Source: JBPCIX01 sp051005875 (GTDB lineage: Bacteria; Actinomycetota; CADDZG01; JAHWKV01). Taken from it: DNA of 25,543 nt. The stretch lies in assembly GCA_051005875.1 (NCBI GenBank), contig JBPCIX010000078.1:1-25543 (forward strand), given 5' to 3'. Both the position numbers and the translations under genes were made by a program. This document shows, piece by piece, positions 6,940 to 14,636 of the stretch (within the stretch, counting starts at the first letter, position 1; every line of letters starts with the position of its first letter). The notes under the pieces are model-generated. The model had not been told where the DNA came from. It made no database searches and saw nothing but the letters and a program-made list of their open reading frames with translations.

Positions 6940-8238
6940 ATGGGTTTTTGTAAAGAAGATGTTGAGAAGCTCAGTGCTGCTTTGGGCGAGCCTGGGTGGG
7001 TGCTTGAACGGCGGCTTGAGGCTTGGGGTTGGTTCGAGAAGATGGAGCTGCCGGGCGAGAAGGAAGAGCCCTGGCGCTACACGAATTTAGCCCAGCTTAA
7101 GTTCAAGCTCGATGCTTTTACTCCTGAGTTGCCCGGGCAGGTTGCTGTGCCGGGCGACGCTCAAAAGAACCTCATTCAGCGTGAAGGTGACCGCGATGGC
7201 TACATCGTGCAGCGTGGCGCTGATTCTGTTGTTGCTGAGATTGAGCCCGATCTGGCTTCTAAAGGAGTCGTCCTAACCGACATCCACACGGCGATTGCCG
7301 AGCATGGCGACCTGGTGCGGCGCCACCTGTTTACGCAGACCAACCCCCACCAGCACATTTTCAGCGCCCTGCACGCGGCTTTATTTTGCGGCGGCACTTA
7401 TCTATATGTCCCCAAAGGTGTGACGGTTGCACTTCCGATCGAGAGCCAGCGGTGGATCGACAAGCCGGGCAGCGCCGCTTTTCCTCACACATTGGTGCTG
7501 GCCGATGAGGGGGCCGAGGTTACCTACTTCGAGCGTTTTCGCTCAGAAGAGTTGGGTTCCCCAAGCTTATCCAGCGCCGGCACCGAGGTTTTCGTAGGAA
7601 AAGCTGCCCGAGTTAATACCGTTACCCTCCAGGAACAAAGTCACGACGTTTGGCACTTTCAGGCTCAAGGCGCCGCGCTGCAACGTGATGTCAGCTTTGG
7701 CAATTTGACGGTGACTCTTGGGGGAAGGTTCTCGCGACAGGAAGTGAGCGCCACCATGATGGGGCCTGGGGCAGACGTCAGCATGCTGGGGCTCTACTTC
7801 GCCTCGGCAGGGCAACACTTCGACTTTCGGACCCTGCAAGATCATGCCTCGGACCACTGCACATCGGACCTTTTGTACAAGGGCGCCCTGCGTGACGATG
7901 CGCACACGGTTTACACGGGCCTTATCCACGTCAGGCCCGACGGCGCCGAAACCGATGCCTACCAGACAAACCGCAACCTGGTGCTTTCCGACCATGCAAA
8001 AGCCGACTCGAAGCCCGAGCTTGAAATTGAAAACAACGACGTTCGCTGCAGCCACGCGGCTTCGGTTGGGCAGATGAACGAGGAGGAGATTTTCTATCTT
8101 GAGAGCAGGGGCATCGAGCGCAGCCAGGCCGAGCGGTTGATAGTCAACGGTTTCTTCGAGGCAGTGGTTGACCGGGTGAAACAAAAGGAAATTCGGGAAG
8201 TCCTTGCCGGCGCCATCGAGCGAAAGCTAGCGCCCTGA
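6940..8238 (+). CDS. sufD: Fe-S cluster assembly protein SufD
   Basis: SufD pairs with SufB and the SufC ATPase in the SufBC2D scaffold complex and is needed for iron acquisition. The 432-residue product has the N-terminal helical part with EEPWRYTNLAQLKF, the beta-helix with YLYVPKGVTVALPIE, and the C-terminal SufBD domain with ENNDVRCSHAASVGQMNEEEIFYLESRGI. The start is ATG 6940, behind the ribosome binding site CAGGAGAAAA. The rieske gene follows after 3 bp. The gap to hicA is 34 bp, so the string continues on the same strand with no terminator visible. Confidence 0.95.
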   Translation: MGFCKEDVEKLSAALGEPGWVLERRLEAWGWFEKMELPGEKEEPWRYTNLAQLKFKLDAFTPELPGQVAVPGDAQKNLIQREGDRDGYIVQRGADSVVAEIEPDLASKGVVLTDIHTAIAEHGDLVRRHLFTQTNPHQHIFSALHAALFCGGTYLYVPKGVTVALPIESQRWIDKPGSAAFPHTLVLADEGAEVTYFERFRSEELGSPSLSSAGTEVFVGKAARVNTVTLQEQSHDVWHFQAQGAALQRDVSFGNLTVTLGGRFSRQEVSATMMGPGADVSMLGLYFASAGQHFDFRTLQDHASDHCTSDLLYKGALRDDAHTVYTGLIHVRPDGAETDAYQTNRNLVLSDHAKADSKPELEIENNDVRCSHAASVGQMNEEEIFYLESRGIERSQAERLIVNGFFEAVVDRVKQKEIREVLAGAIERKLAP

Positions 8239-8241
8239 ACC

Positions 8242-8571
8242 ATGAGTGATTGGACCAGGGTAGCGAAGGTCGATGATGTTAAGCCGGGCAACCTGAAGCA
8301 GGTGTTTGTCGATGGCGAGCCGGTCTGCCTCGCCAATATCGACGGTGAATTGCTTGCTGTTGACGATGTGTGCTCTCACGAGTACGTGATGCTCTCGGGC
8401 GGCTACCTCGAAGAAGACGAGGTGGAATGCCCTCAGCATGGATCAAAGTTCAACTTGCGTACCGGCGACGTAATCAATTTACCGGCCACGCAGCCAATCG
8501 CGGTATTTGAAATGAAAGTCGACGGCGACGAGGTTTTCGTACGTCCGACTCCCGCCCCTCTAGATAAATAA
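8242..8571 (+). CDS. Rieske [2Fe-2S] ferredoxin
   Basis: This 109-residue soluble Rieske protein resembles the ferredoxin subunits of non-haem iron oxygenases. The cluster ligands are C44 and H46 in CSHEY and C63 and H66 in CPQHG. The product has no signal peptide or membrane segment, so it acts in the cytoplasm. It sits 3 bp after sufD and 15 bp before sufC, a place where many actinobacterial SUF operons carry such a gene. A role as electron donor during cluster assembly or repair is a reasonable inference but not shown by the sequence. Confidence 0.93.
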   Translation: MSDWTRVAKVDDVKPGNLKQVFVDGEPVCLANIDGELLAVDDVCSHEYVMLSGGYLEEDEVECPQHGSKFNLRTGDVINLPATQPIAVFEMKVDGDEVFVRPTPAPLDK

Positions 8572-8586
8572 GCAAAGGAATGAGAA

Positions 8587-9372
8587 ATGGCTGAACCGAT
8601 ACTTCTGATCGACAATCTGCAAGTCGAGGTCGAGGGCAAGCAGATTTTGAAGGGCATTGACCTGAAGATTGGACCCGGTGAAATCCACGCCATTATGGGG
8701 CCGAACGGATCGGGCAAATCGACCCTGGCCAACAGCCTGATGGGCAAGCCCGGCTATACGGTCACCGGGGGCCGGATCGTTTACAAGGGCGAGGATGTTA
8801 CAGGTCTTACTCCCGACGCAAGGGCCCGCCTGGGGATGTTCCTGGCTTTCCAATATCCGACCGAAATTCCCGGCGTGTCGGTGGTCAATTTCTTGAGAAC
8901 CGCATACAACGCAGTCCACTCGGATAAAAAGCTCGGCCCACTTGAGTTCAGAACGTATCTGCAAACCCAGATGGACTTGCTCGACGTGGGCGACGACATG
9001 ATTAAGCGCTACGTAAACGCAGGCTTTTCCGGCGGCGAGCGCAAACGGGCCGAGGTGTTGCAGATGGCCGTCCTCGATCCGGAGCTGGCAATCCTCGACG
9101 AAACCGACACCGGCCTCGATATTGATGCACTGAAAGAAGTCTCAGCGGGCGTGAACAAGATCCACAACGACACCCGAGGAATGCTCGTCATCACCCACTA
9201 CCAGAGGCTGCTCAACTACATCGAGCCGGGATTCGTTCACGTACTGATCGCCGGCCGGATAGTCCGTTCAGGCGGCAAGGACATAGCTCTCGAACTTGAA
9301 GCAAAGGGATACGAACAATTCAGAACCGAACTGGGAATCCCCGAGCCTGAAGAGCTGACGGATTCAGCTTAA
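8587..9372 (+). CDS. sufC: SufC ATPase of the SUF complex
   Basis: SufC is the ABC-type ATPase that drives conformational change in SufBC2D. Walker A is GPNGSGKST (38-46), the ABC signature is FSGGERKRAEV, and Walker B is LAILDETDTGLDID, with the SufC-typical TDTGLD instead of the transporter version. The H-loop is VITHYQRLLNYI. The 261-residue length is standard, and there is no transmembrane partner. The ATG is preceded by AAGGAATGAGAA, an acceptable ribosome binding site. The next gene, sufS, is separated by a 210-bp gap filled with tandem hairpin repeats. Confidence 0.97.
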   Translation: MAEPILLIDNLQVEVEGKQILKGIDLKIGPGEIHAIMGPNGSGKSTLANSLMGKPGYTVTGGRIVYKGEDVTGLTPDARARLGMFLAFQYPTEIPGVSVVNFLRTAYNAVHSDKKLGPLEFRTYLQTQMDLLDVGDDMIKRYVNAGFSGGERKRAEVLQMAVLDPELAILDETDTGLDIDALKEVSAGVNKIHNDTRGMLVITHYQRLLNYIEPGFVHVLIAGRIVRSGGKDIALELEAKGYEQFRTELGIPEPEELTDSA

Positions 9373-9375
9373 GGT

Positions 9376-9478
9376 CCAGAACGCCCCTGCATCTCCAATG
9401 CTGCGTTCCGGGCTCGCTTGCGTGCACCAGAACGCCCCTGCATCTCCAATGGCTGCGTTCCGGGCTCGCTTGCGTGCA
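9376..9478 (+). repeat. tandem repeat of a 51/52-bp hairpin unit
   Basis: Two directly adjacent copies (9376-9426 and 9427-9478) are identical except for one extra G in the second. Each unit begins CCAGAACGC and contains GCGTTCCGG about 20 bases on, so each can fold into a stem of nine pairs with one mismatch. The array lies in the gap between sufC and sufS. It could be a processing site, an attenuator or a young duplication. I do not recognise the repeat family. Confidence 0.85.
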
Positions 9479-9486
9479 CAGCACGC

Positions 9487-9527
9487 GGCGCAATCCCGCG
9501 CCTTGCCCTTGGAGCGCAGTGACGCTC
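9487..9527 (+). terminator. pair of small hairpins upstream of sufS (possible attenuator)
   Basis: GGCGC-AATCCC-GCGCC (9487-9502) and GAGCG-CAGTGA-CGCTC (9512-9527) form two short stems directly after the tandem repeats. There is no T-run behind either one, so intrinsic termination is doubtful. They might add structure that separates expression of sufS from sufC. Confidence 0.3.
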
Positions 9528-9582
9528 TGGGTCCGAACTAGATCAAAAACCTGAACAAATGCTTAGGCAGTAAACTTTAGTT

Positions 9583-10812
9583 ATGGATGCCCTGGAGATT
9601 CGTAAGGATTTTCCTGTTTTGGATCAGGAAGTTAATGGACATCCTTTGGTTTATTTGGATAACGGCGCTACTTCTCAGCGACCCAGGCAAGTCATCGAGG
9701 CTGTTCGCCGCTTTTACGAGGAGGACAACTCCAACGTGCACCGGTCGGTTCACACTCTCGGCCAGCGCGCGACCGTCTTGTACGAAGGTGCCCGTGAAAA
9801 GGTAGCAAAGCTGCTCGGCGCCCCCGCGGCGCGCGAGATCATCTTTACCAAGTCGGCTACTGAGGGCCTCAACCTTCTTGCGTACGCTTGGGGACGCCAT
9901 CATCTGGCCGAGGGGGACGAGGTGTTGGTTACCGAGATGGAACATCACTCGAACTTGGTCTCCTGGCAACTTGCTTGTCGCGACACCGGGGCGACGATCA
10001 AGGCCATCCCGGTCAACGACGAAGAAAACTTGGATCTTTCCCAGCTGGACCAGCTAATTACCAACCGCACCAAGATTCTCGCAATAACTCATGTCTCGAA
10101 TGTATTGGGAACCATCAACCCGATCGCTGAAATAGCCGCGAAAGCGCACGAAGTTGGGGCAGTTGTGGTCTGCGACGGCGCCCAGGCGGTGCCCCACATG
10201 CCGGTCGACGTAAAGGCGCTCGGCTGTGACTTTTACGTTGGTACCGGCCACAAGATGTGCGCCCCCACGGGTATCGGCTTTGTGTGGGGCAAATCCGAGA
10301 TCCTCGAGGCGATGGAGCCGTTTCACGGTGGCGGCGAGATGATCCTCGATGTATGGCTTGATCACTCCACCTGGAACGAAATTCCCTATAAGTTTGAAGC
10401 AGGGACTCCGCCGATAGCTGCTGCAATTGGCCTCGGGGCTGCGATCGACTATCTAAACGACCTAGGAATGAAGGCAGTTCGTGAGCATGAAATCGAGCTA
10501 ACGGAATATGCGCTCAAGACCTTGAACAACCTGCCCGGAATGAAAATATTCGGGCCTTGCGATCCCGAGAAAAAGGGCGGACTGGTTTCTTTCACTCTGG
10601 ATGAAATCCACGCTCATGATGTTGGAACAATTCTCGACAGCTATGGGGTTGCGGTCCGGGCCGGGCACCACTGCGCCAAACCCTTAATGCGTAAACTTGG
10701 GGTTCCCGCAACAACGCGGGCCTCTTTCTATATCTACAACACCACCCAGGACGTTGACATCTTGGCCGAGGCGCTGACAGGGTGCCAGAAAGTAATGGGA
10801 ATTGCCTCTTGA
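9583..10812 (+). CDS. sufS: SufS-type cysteine desulfurase
   Basis: SufS is a PLP enzyme that removes sulfur from cysteine as a persulfide and passes it to SufU. The PLP lysine is K224 in GTGHKMCAPTG, and the persulfide cysteine is C364 in RAGHHCAKPLMR, the group II arrangement. The N-terminal LDNGATSQRP and THVSNVLGTINP motifs also fit. The 409-residue length is normal. The start is ATG 9583 with a poor ribosome binding site; TAAACT at about 9570-9575 could be a -10 element, so the gene may have its own promoter. The TGA stop overlaps the TTG start of sufU by the four bases TTGA. Confidence 0.97.
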   Translation: MDALEIRKDFPVLDQEVNGHPLVYLDNGATSQRPRQVIEAVRRFYEEDNSNVHRSVHTLGQRATVLYEGAREKVAKLLGAPAAREIIFTKSATEGLNLLAYAWGRHHLAEGDEVLVTEMEHHSNLVSWQLACRDTGATIKAIPVNDEENLDLSQLDQLITNRTKILAITHVSNVLGTINPIAEIAAKAHEVGAVVVCDGAQAVPHMPVDVKALGCDFYVGTGHKMCAPTGIGFVWGKSEILEAMEPFHGGGEMILDVWLDHSTWNEIPYKFEAGTPPIAAAIGLGAAIDYLNDLGMKAVREHEIELTEYALKTLNNLPGMKIFGPCDPEKKGGLVSFTLDEIHAHDVGTILDSYGVAVRAGHHCAKPLMRKLGVPATTRASFYIYNTTQDVDILAEALTGCQKVMGIAS

Positions 10813-11252
10813 GTGAGATGGACGACCTATACAAGGAAGTAATCTTGGATCACTATCGTGAGCCCCGCAACCGGGGCAAGCTCGAAGGCGCGGACACTCA
10901 CTTGCACCGCGACAACCCGTTGTGCGGCGATGAAATTGATCTGTATCTAAGCGTCGAAGACGGTATCGTGACCGGCCTGGGTTTCGAAGGCAAGGGTTGC
11001 TCAATTTCACAGGCCTCAATTTCGATGATGACCGAAAAGCTGAAGGGCAAGCCAATCGCCGACGCTGAAGGATTGGCGAATACATTCAAACAAATGATGC
11101 AAGGGGAGACTCCGGAAGACCTGGTGGCTCTCGGCGACCTGGTTGCCCTGCAAGGGGTGCAGAAGTATCCGGTCCGCATTAAGTGCGCGCTGTTGGGCTG
11201 GAACACCTTGTTGGATGGGCTGAAGATTTACAAGGAAAAACACGGTCAATAA
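10809..11252 (+). CDS. sufU: SufU zinc-dependent sulfurtransferase
   Basis: SufU takes the persulfide from SufS by a zinc-ligand swap and delivers it to SufB. The zinc ligands are all present: C39 and D41 in NPLCGDEID, C64 in GKGCSISQAS and C126 in KCALLGW. This is the actinobacterial/Gram-positive SufU pattern. TTG 10809 is preferred because it overlaps the sufS stop (TTGA) and gives MSEMDDLYKEVILDHY, the usual family N-terminus; ATG 10818 is the alternative. The product is 147 residues. In many actinobacterial operons a sufT (DUF59) gene follows. None is present here; the next gene is the SufR-like regulator. Confidence 0.95.
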   Translation: MSEMDDLYKEVILDHYREPRNRGKLEGADTHLHRDNPLCGDEIDLYLSVEDGIVTGLGFEGKGCSISQASISMMTEKLKGKPIADAEGLANTFKQMMQGETPEDLVALGDLVALQGVQKYPVRIKCALLGWNTLLDGLKIYKEKHGQ

Positions 11253-11283
11253 GTGGGCCTAGGGACTTAACACTGTACTCCCC

Positions 11284-11312
11284 TTGCAAAAAGGATTAAA
11301 TCGGTTTAAAGT
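11284..11312 (+). promoter_or_regulatory. candidate sigma-70 promoter for the SufR-like gene
   Basis: TTGCAA (11284-11289) and TAAAGT (11307-11312) are separated by 17 bp, a good match to housekeeping promoter geometry. The overlapping dyad TTAAA-TCGG-TTTAA (11297-11310) could be an operator across the -10. Transcription from here would give a leader of about 110 bases before the GTG/ATG region at 11433. The prediction is by eye. Confidence 0.5.
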
Positions 11313-11343
11313 GACCATGACGATCCTCATCCAGGCCTTTTCC

Positions 11344-11371
11344 GGCCCGGCGCCACCTCCTCGGCCGGGCC
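11344..11371 (+). promoter_or_regulatory. GC-rich hairpin in the leader of the SufR-like gene
   Basis: GGCCCGGC (11344-11351) and GCCGGGCC (11364-11371) make a perfect 8-bp stem with a 12-base loop containing CACCTCCTC, a pyrimidine tract that could pair with purine-rich ribosome binding sites. No T-run follows, so it is not an intrinsic terminator. It may end transcription from sufU imperfectly, or regulate the leader. Confidence 0.4.
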
Positions 11372-11432
11372 TGGCGAGGCCGGTGGGGTAACGTACCTGG
11401 AAAACCGCGAGCTGGAAAATTGAGAGGGGCAT

Positions 11433-12236
11433 ATGCCGGTAGGTGACGACCAGTCTGTAAAAGCAGCCAGGGCCCTTGCCCTGCCTACCCGCTCCGCCAT
11501 TCTGGGGCACCTGCTGAAGTCGGGCTCACTCACCGCAAAGGAGATTGCCGACGAATTTTCTCTCCACCCAAACGTTGCCCGGGCTCACCTCGACCTTTTG
11601 GTTGAAGCTGGCTTTTTGGCTACCGGAATTCGCAGACAGGGCAAGGGCCGCCCGTCGAAGGTTTACTTCACATGGGAAGGCGAGATGGGTTCCCTGGAAG
11701 ATTGGGAGGTCAGCCCGCGAATCGGTATGGTCCCCGCCGTCGAGCTTTTGCCTGTGGCGCAGCAGCCCGAGTTGGCCACGGCGGCGCCAAACCCCTATCG
11801 GCTGATCGCCCAAATTTTTGTCCGGTTGGTGGAACGTTTGGATGCTGAAGATGTTTACGCCCTGGCCGAACAAGTGGCAAGAGAGGAAGGCCGAAAGCTC
11901 ATGCTTGAGTACCGCGCCGGGGGGCTCGACTTTGCCGCTGCGGTCAGGGCAATGGTCGAAGAGCTTCGGCGTTTTTCTCCACAGGCGAACGTAGTTAGGC
12001 TTGACCACGATTACGCCGAGATTGAAACGCCGGATTGTGCGTTTCACGCGATAGCTTTGGAGCACGCCGACCTGGTTGCGGTTATTGATCCCGCTCTGAA
12101 AGAAGGCGCCATGGAGGCCTTGGGGCACCCCAGTGAAGTCGAGATCCAAGCCTCAGTCGCAAGGGGCGACCCTGTTTGCCGAGAGCTAGTCCGTAAGAAA
12201 TTAGGCACCCAACCGAGCAAGAAAAGGAGAAGTTGA
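11433..12236 (+). CDS. SufR-like winged-helix transcriptional regulator
   Basis: The 267-residue product starts with an ArsR/DeoR-type winged helix (about 12-80; LPTRSAILGHLLKSG, then SLTAKEIADEFSLHPNVARAHLDLLVEAGFL and the wing GKGRPSKVYF). The C-terminal domain ends with the region that binds an Fe-S cluster in SufR. SufR-type regulators sense cluster status and repress suf genes. Only two cysteines exist, C202 (DCAFH) and C249 (DPVCREL). The cysteine expected about 13 residues after C202 is replaced in HADLVAVIDPA. H205 or H211 might substitute, or the protein may not hold a cluster. It lies downstream of sufU rather than at the operon head. The rhodanese gene follows after one base. The family is fairly sure; cluster sensing is uncertain. 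Confidence 0.75.
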   Translation: MPVGDDQSVKAARALALPTRSAILGHLLKSGSLTAKEIADEFSLHPNVARAHLDLLVEAGFLATGIRRQGKGRPSKVYFTWEGEMGSLEDWEVSPRIGMVPAVELLPVAQQPELATAAPNPYRLIAQIFVRLVERLDAEDVYALAEQVAREEGRKLMLEYRAGGLDFAAAVRAMVEELRRFSPQANVVRLDHDYAEIETPDCAFHAIALEHADLVAVIDPALKEGAMEALGHPSEVEIQASVARGDPVCRELVRKKLGTQPSKKRRS

Positions 12237-12237
12237 A

Positions 12238-13080
12238 ATGGCAGAATACGCAAACGATGTTTTGGTCGAAGTTGACGACCTTGAATCAAAGTTGGGGGAC
12301 CCCAACCTCGTAATAGTTGAAATTGATGAGGACACAACTCTTTACCAGAAAGGGCACATCCCGGGCGCCGTTTCATGGGATTGGTCAAAAGATCTACACG
12401 ACTCACTGCGCCGGGAGTTCGCCGACGAGAAGCAGATCGCCGCTCTTCTGGAGCGCTCAGGCATCGGCGCGGATCAAACCGCAGTCCTGTATGCGGGCAA
12501 CAACAACTGGTTTGCCGCTTACGCCTACTGGGTCTTGAAGTACCGGGGCTTTGACAATGTAAAAATTCTCAACGGCGGCCGCAAGAAGTGGGAGCTTGAA
12601 TCTAAGGAGCTGACTACGGAGCCCGCCGACGTCAAGCCTGCCGCAAGCCCGGCCAAGATCAGCGGTACTCGCCCAGAACTAAGAGCAATGCGCGATCAGA
12701 TCCTTTCAGTGGTTGGCGCAGGAGGCAGCTTCGTCGATGTCCGCTCGCCCGAGGAGTACAAGGGCGAACTTTTGGCGCCGCCGCATTTGCCTCAGGAGCA
12801 GGCTCAGGTTCCGGGGCACATTCCTGGTGCGGCGAATGTTCCGTGGAGCAAGGCTGCCAACGAAGACGGAACATTCAAATCGGCCGACGAGCTGAAAGAG
12901 CTGTACGGCGAAGCAGGCGTGAGCGACGACAAAGAAGTGATTGCGTACTGTCGCATCGGCGAGCGGTCATCGCACACATGGTTTGTGCTGCGCGAGTTGC
13001 TCGGCTTCAATAACGCCAAGAACTACGACGGTTCCTGGACCGAGTACGGCTCGTTGGTCAACGTTCCAATCGAAAAATAG
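12238..13080 (+). CDS. sseA: thiosulfate sulfurtransferase (two-domain rhodanese, SseA/CysA-like)
   Basis: This 280-residue tandem rhodanese has an inactive N-terminal domain (about 5-125) and a catalytic C-terminal domain (about 145-280). The active-site loop CRIGERSSHT holds the catalytic cysteine C238; the shape CRxGxRxxHT is typical of thiosulfate sulfurtransferases. It moves sulfane sulfur from thiosulfate to cyanide or thiol acceptors. The ATG is one base after the regulator stop and has the ribosome binding site AAGGAGAAG within the regulator's last codons, so the two are co-translated. Its place at the end of the SUF string suggests it supplies or detoxifies persulfide sulfur, but that is inference. 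Confidence 0.92.
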   Translation: MAEYANDVLVEVDDLESKLGDPNLVIVEIDEDTTLYQKGHIPGAVSWDWSKDLHDSLRREFADEKQIAALLERSGIGADQTAVLYAGNNNWFAAYAYWVLKYRGFDNVKILNGGRKKWELESKELTTEPADVKPAASPAKISGTRPELRAMRDQILSVVGAGGSFVDVRSPEEYKGELLAPPHLPQEQAQVPGHIPGAANVPWSKAANEDGTFKSADELKELYGEAGVSDDKEVIAYCRIGERSSHTWFVLRELLGFNNAKNYDGSWTEYGSLVNVPIEK

Positions 13081-13412
13081 CCTCTCCTTACATCGATGAA
13101 GGCATCCGAGCGTTCAACGCGGGCGATTACTTTCTTGCCCATGAAACTCTCGAGGAGTACTGGGTAGAAGCCCCCAAGCAGGATCGCAATTTTCTTCAGG
13201 GGCTGATTCACCTGGCAGTCGGATGTCTTCATCGGGAGCGGCAAAACTCAACCGGGGCGGAGCTTCAATTCGGCAAGGCGCTTACGCGCCTGGCAAATTA
13301 TCCGGCTGAATATGAAGGTGTGGACCTCGAAAAGGTTCGTAGCTTCCTAAGCGATGCTCGAGCCTCGCTGGCCGGGGACAGTCCGCCGCCGGACCCGCCG
13401 CGGCTCCCCTAG
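13077..13412 (+). CDS. DUF309 domain protein without a canonical start codon
   Basis: An open frame encodes a clear DUF309 helical protein: GIRAFNAGDYFLAHETLEEYW, then LQGLIHLAVGCLHRERQNSTGA, then LQFGKALTRLANYP, ending in a proline-rich tail before TAG. DUF309 is a small all-helical family of unknown function with conserved HE-LEE-W and H-N-GA patterns. No ATG, GTG or TTG lies in frame before the conserved part. The best-placed codon is ATA 13077, which overlaps the sseA stop as ATAG and would give about 111 residues beginning (M)ASPYIDEG. ATC 13092 is another option. Either a rare start codon is used, or the gene has lost its start by mutation or a sequence error. It follows sseA directly and converges on thiI. 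Confidence 0.72.
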   Translation: MASPYIDEGIRAFNAGDYFLAHETLEEYWVEAPKQDRNFLQGLIHLAVGCLHRERQNSTGAELQFGKALTRLANYPAEYEGVDLEKVRSFLSDARASLAGDSPPPDPPRLP

Positions 13413-13427
13413 TTCGCTATTTCGCGT

Positions 13428-14606
13428 TTAATTCGCGTAACGCAGGTCGGTCACCTCGGCGTTGGCGAGGGCCTTTTCGATGAGAGCTTGAATGTCCAGC
13501 GATTCTTCGGCTTTTTCAAGGTCTTGCTGCCGGGCCGCCGTAGTTACTTGCCTTGGAACAAACAGCACACAACAATCCTGGTGAGGCTCGATAGAGATTT
13601 CGTAGGTTCCTATGCGGCGGGCGATCTGCTCGATTTCTAGCTTGTCGTGGCCCGCCAGGGGGCGAAGCACAGGCAGATGCACAACCGAATCGATTGCAGC
13701 CATGTTGGTAAGAGTTTGTGATGCAACCTGCCCCAAAGACTCGCCGGTGACCAGGGCCTCGGCGCCCCTTTTAAGTGCGACGGCCTGCGCTATGCGCATC
13801 ATCATCCTGCGGTAAAGCACGATTCTTAATCTCTCAGGAGAAACGGTCACGATCTCCGACTGAATGTCGCCGAAGGGGATCAACCAATACTGGCTCCGCA
13901 GCATCCATGGCATTAAGTGGCGGGCAAGACGCATCGCTTGTTGGGTGCTTGATAAATCCGAATACGGCTGCCCGGAGAAGTGAACAAAATCCGTGGCGGC
14001 GCCGCGTTTGGCAATTTGCCATGCAGCGACCGGCGAGTCGATTCCTCCGGAAAGCAGGCAGACGACTTTGCCGGAGCAGCCGAGCGGGAGCCCGCCCGGG
14101 CCGGGCCATTTTTCGGAGTACAGATAGGCCTTGTCTCCGGCCATTTCGATGTGGCAAGTCCACTCGGCCTCGGACAGATCGACCCGGGCGCCGGTGTGGT
14201 CTTTTAATGCTTGCCCCACCGCTATGTTGATTTCGCCTGAGTTCTGCTGAAAGGAAGTGTTGCCGCGCCTTGCTCGCACTCGAAAGGATTCAAACCGGCT
14301 GTTTCCCGCAAGATCGATAGCTGCGGCAGCCAGTTTCTCCATCGATGGCTTCATGATTTCAACCGCGGGCGAGAAGCCCGAAATCCCGAAAACGCGCCCC
14401 AGGCGCGACACAACTTCGTCCATGGCCTCGGGCGAGCCGGTCTGCACCAGGATCCGGCCAGAAAAGGGCATCACCCCTGCTCCGGGAATGCCGGTCAAGG
14501 TGGTCTTGACGTTGTTCGCAAGAGTTCGCTCGAAGTACGAGCGATTCTTTCCTTTTAGGCCAACCTCACGATAGTGGGCGACGACGAGGTCGAAGGCTTT
14601 CGCCAC
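13428..14606 (-). CDS. thiI: tRNA 4-thiouridine sulfurtransferase ThiI (without rhodanese domain)
   Basis: ThiI adenylates U8 of tRNA and inserts sulfur to make s4U; some also serve thiamine synthesis. The 392-residue product has an N-terminal ferredoxin-like part with VVAHYREVGLKGKN, a THUMP domain (about 60-165) and a PP-loop ATPase domain with SGGIDSP (187-193). The E. coli-type C-terminal rhodanese domain is absent, as in the shorter Gram-positive ThiI proteins. An outside persulfide donor is therefore needed; SufS or the rhodanese encoded just across the convergent junction are candidates (inference). The start is GTG 14606 with AAGAGG about 9 bases upstream. It lies 30 bp after the sigma factor gene on the same strand, so the two are probably co-transcribed. 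Confidence 0.93.
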   Translation of the reverse strand: MAKAFDLVVAHYREVGLKGKNRSYFERTLANNVKTTLTGIPGAGVMPFSGRILVQTGSPEAMDEVVSRLGRVFGISGFSPAVEIMKPSMEKLAAAAIDLAGNSRFESFRVRARRGNTSFQQNSGEINIAVGQALKDHTGARVDLSEAEWTCHIEMAGDKAYLYSEKWPGPGGLPLGCSGKVVCLLSGGIDSPVAAWQIAKRGAATDFVHFSGQPYSDLSSTQQAMRLARHLMPWMLRSQYWLIPFGDIQSEIVTVSPERLRIVLYRRMMMRIAQAVALKRGAEALVTGESLGQVASQTLTNMAAIDSVVHLPVLRPLAGHDKLEIEQIARRIGTYEISIEPHQDCCVLFVPRQVTTAARQQDLEKAEESLDIQALIEKALANAEVTDLRYAN

Positions 14607-14636
14607 CCTGCACCGCCTCTTAGGTGGAGCGACCCA

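Noticed and set aside
9376..9478. CRISPR-like array
   Set aside because: Only two directly abutting repeats with no spacers, and no cas genes.
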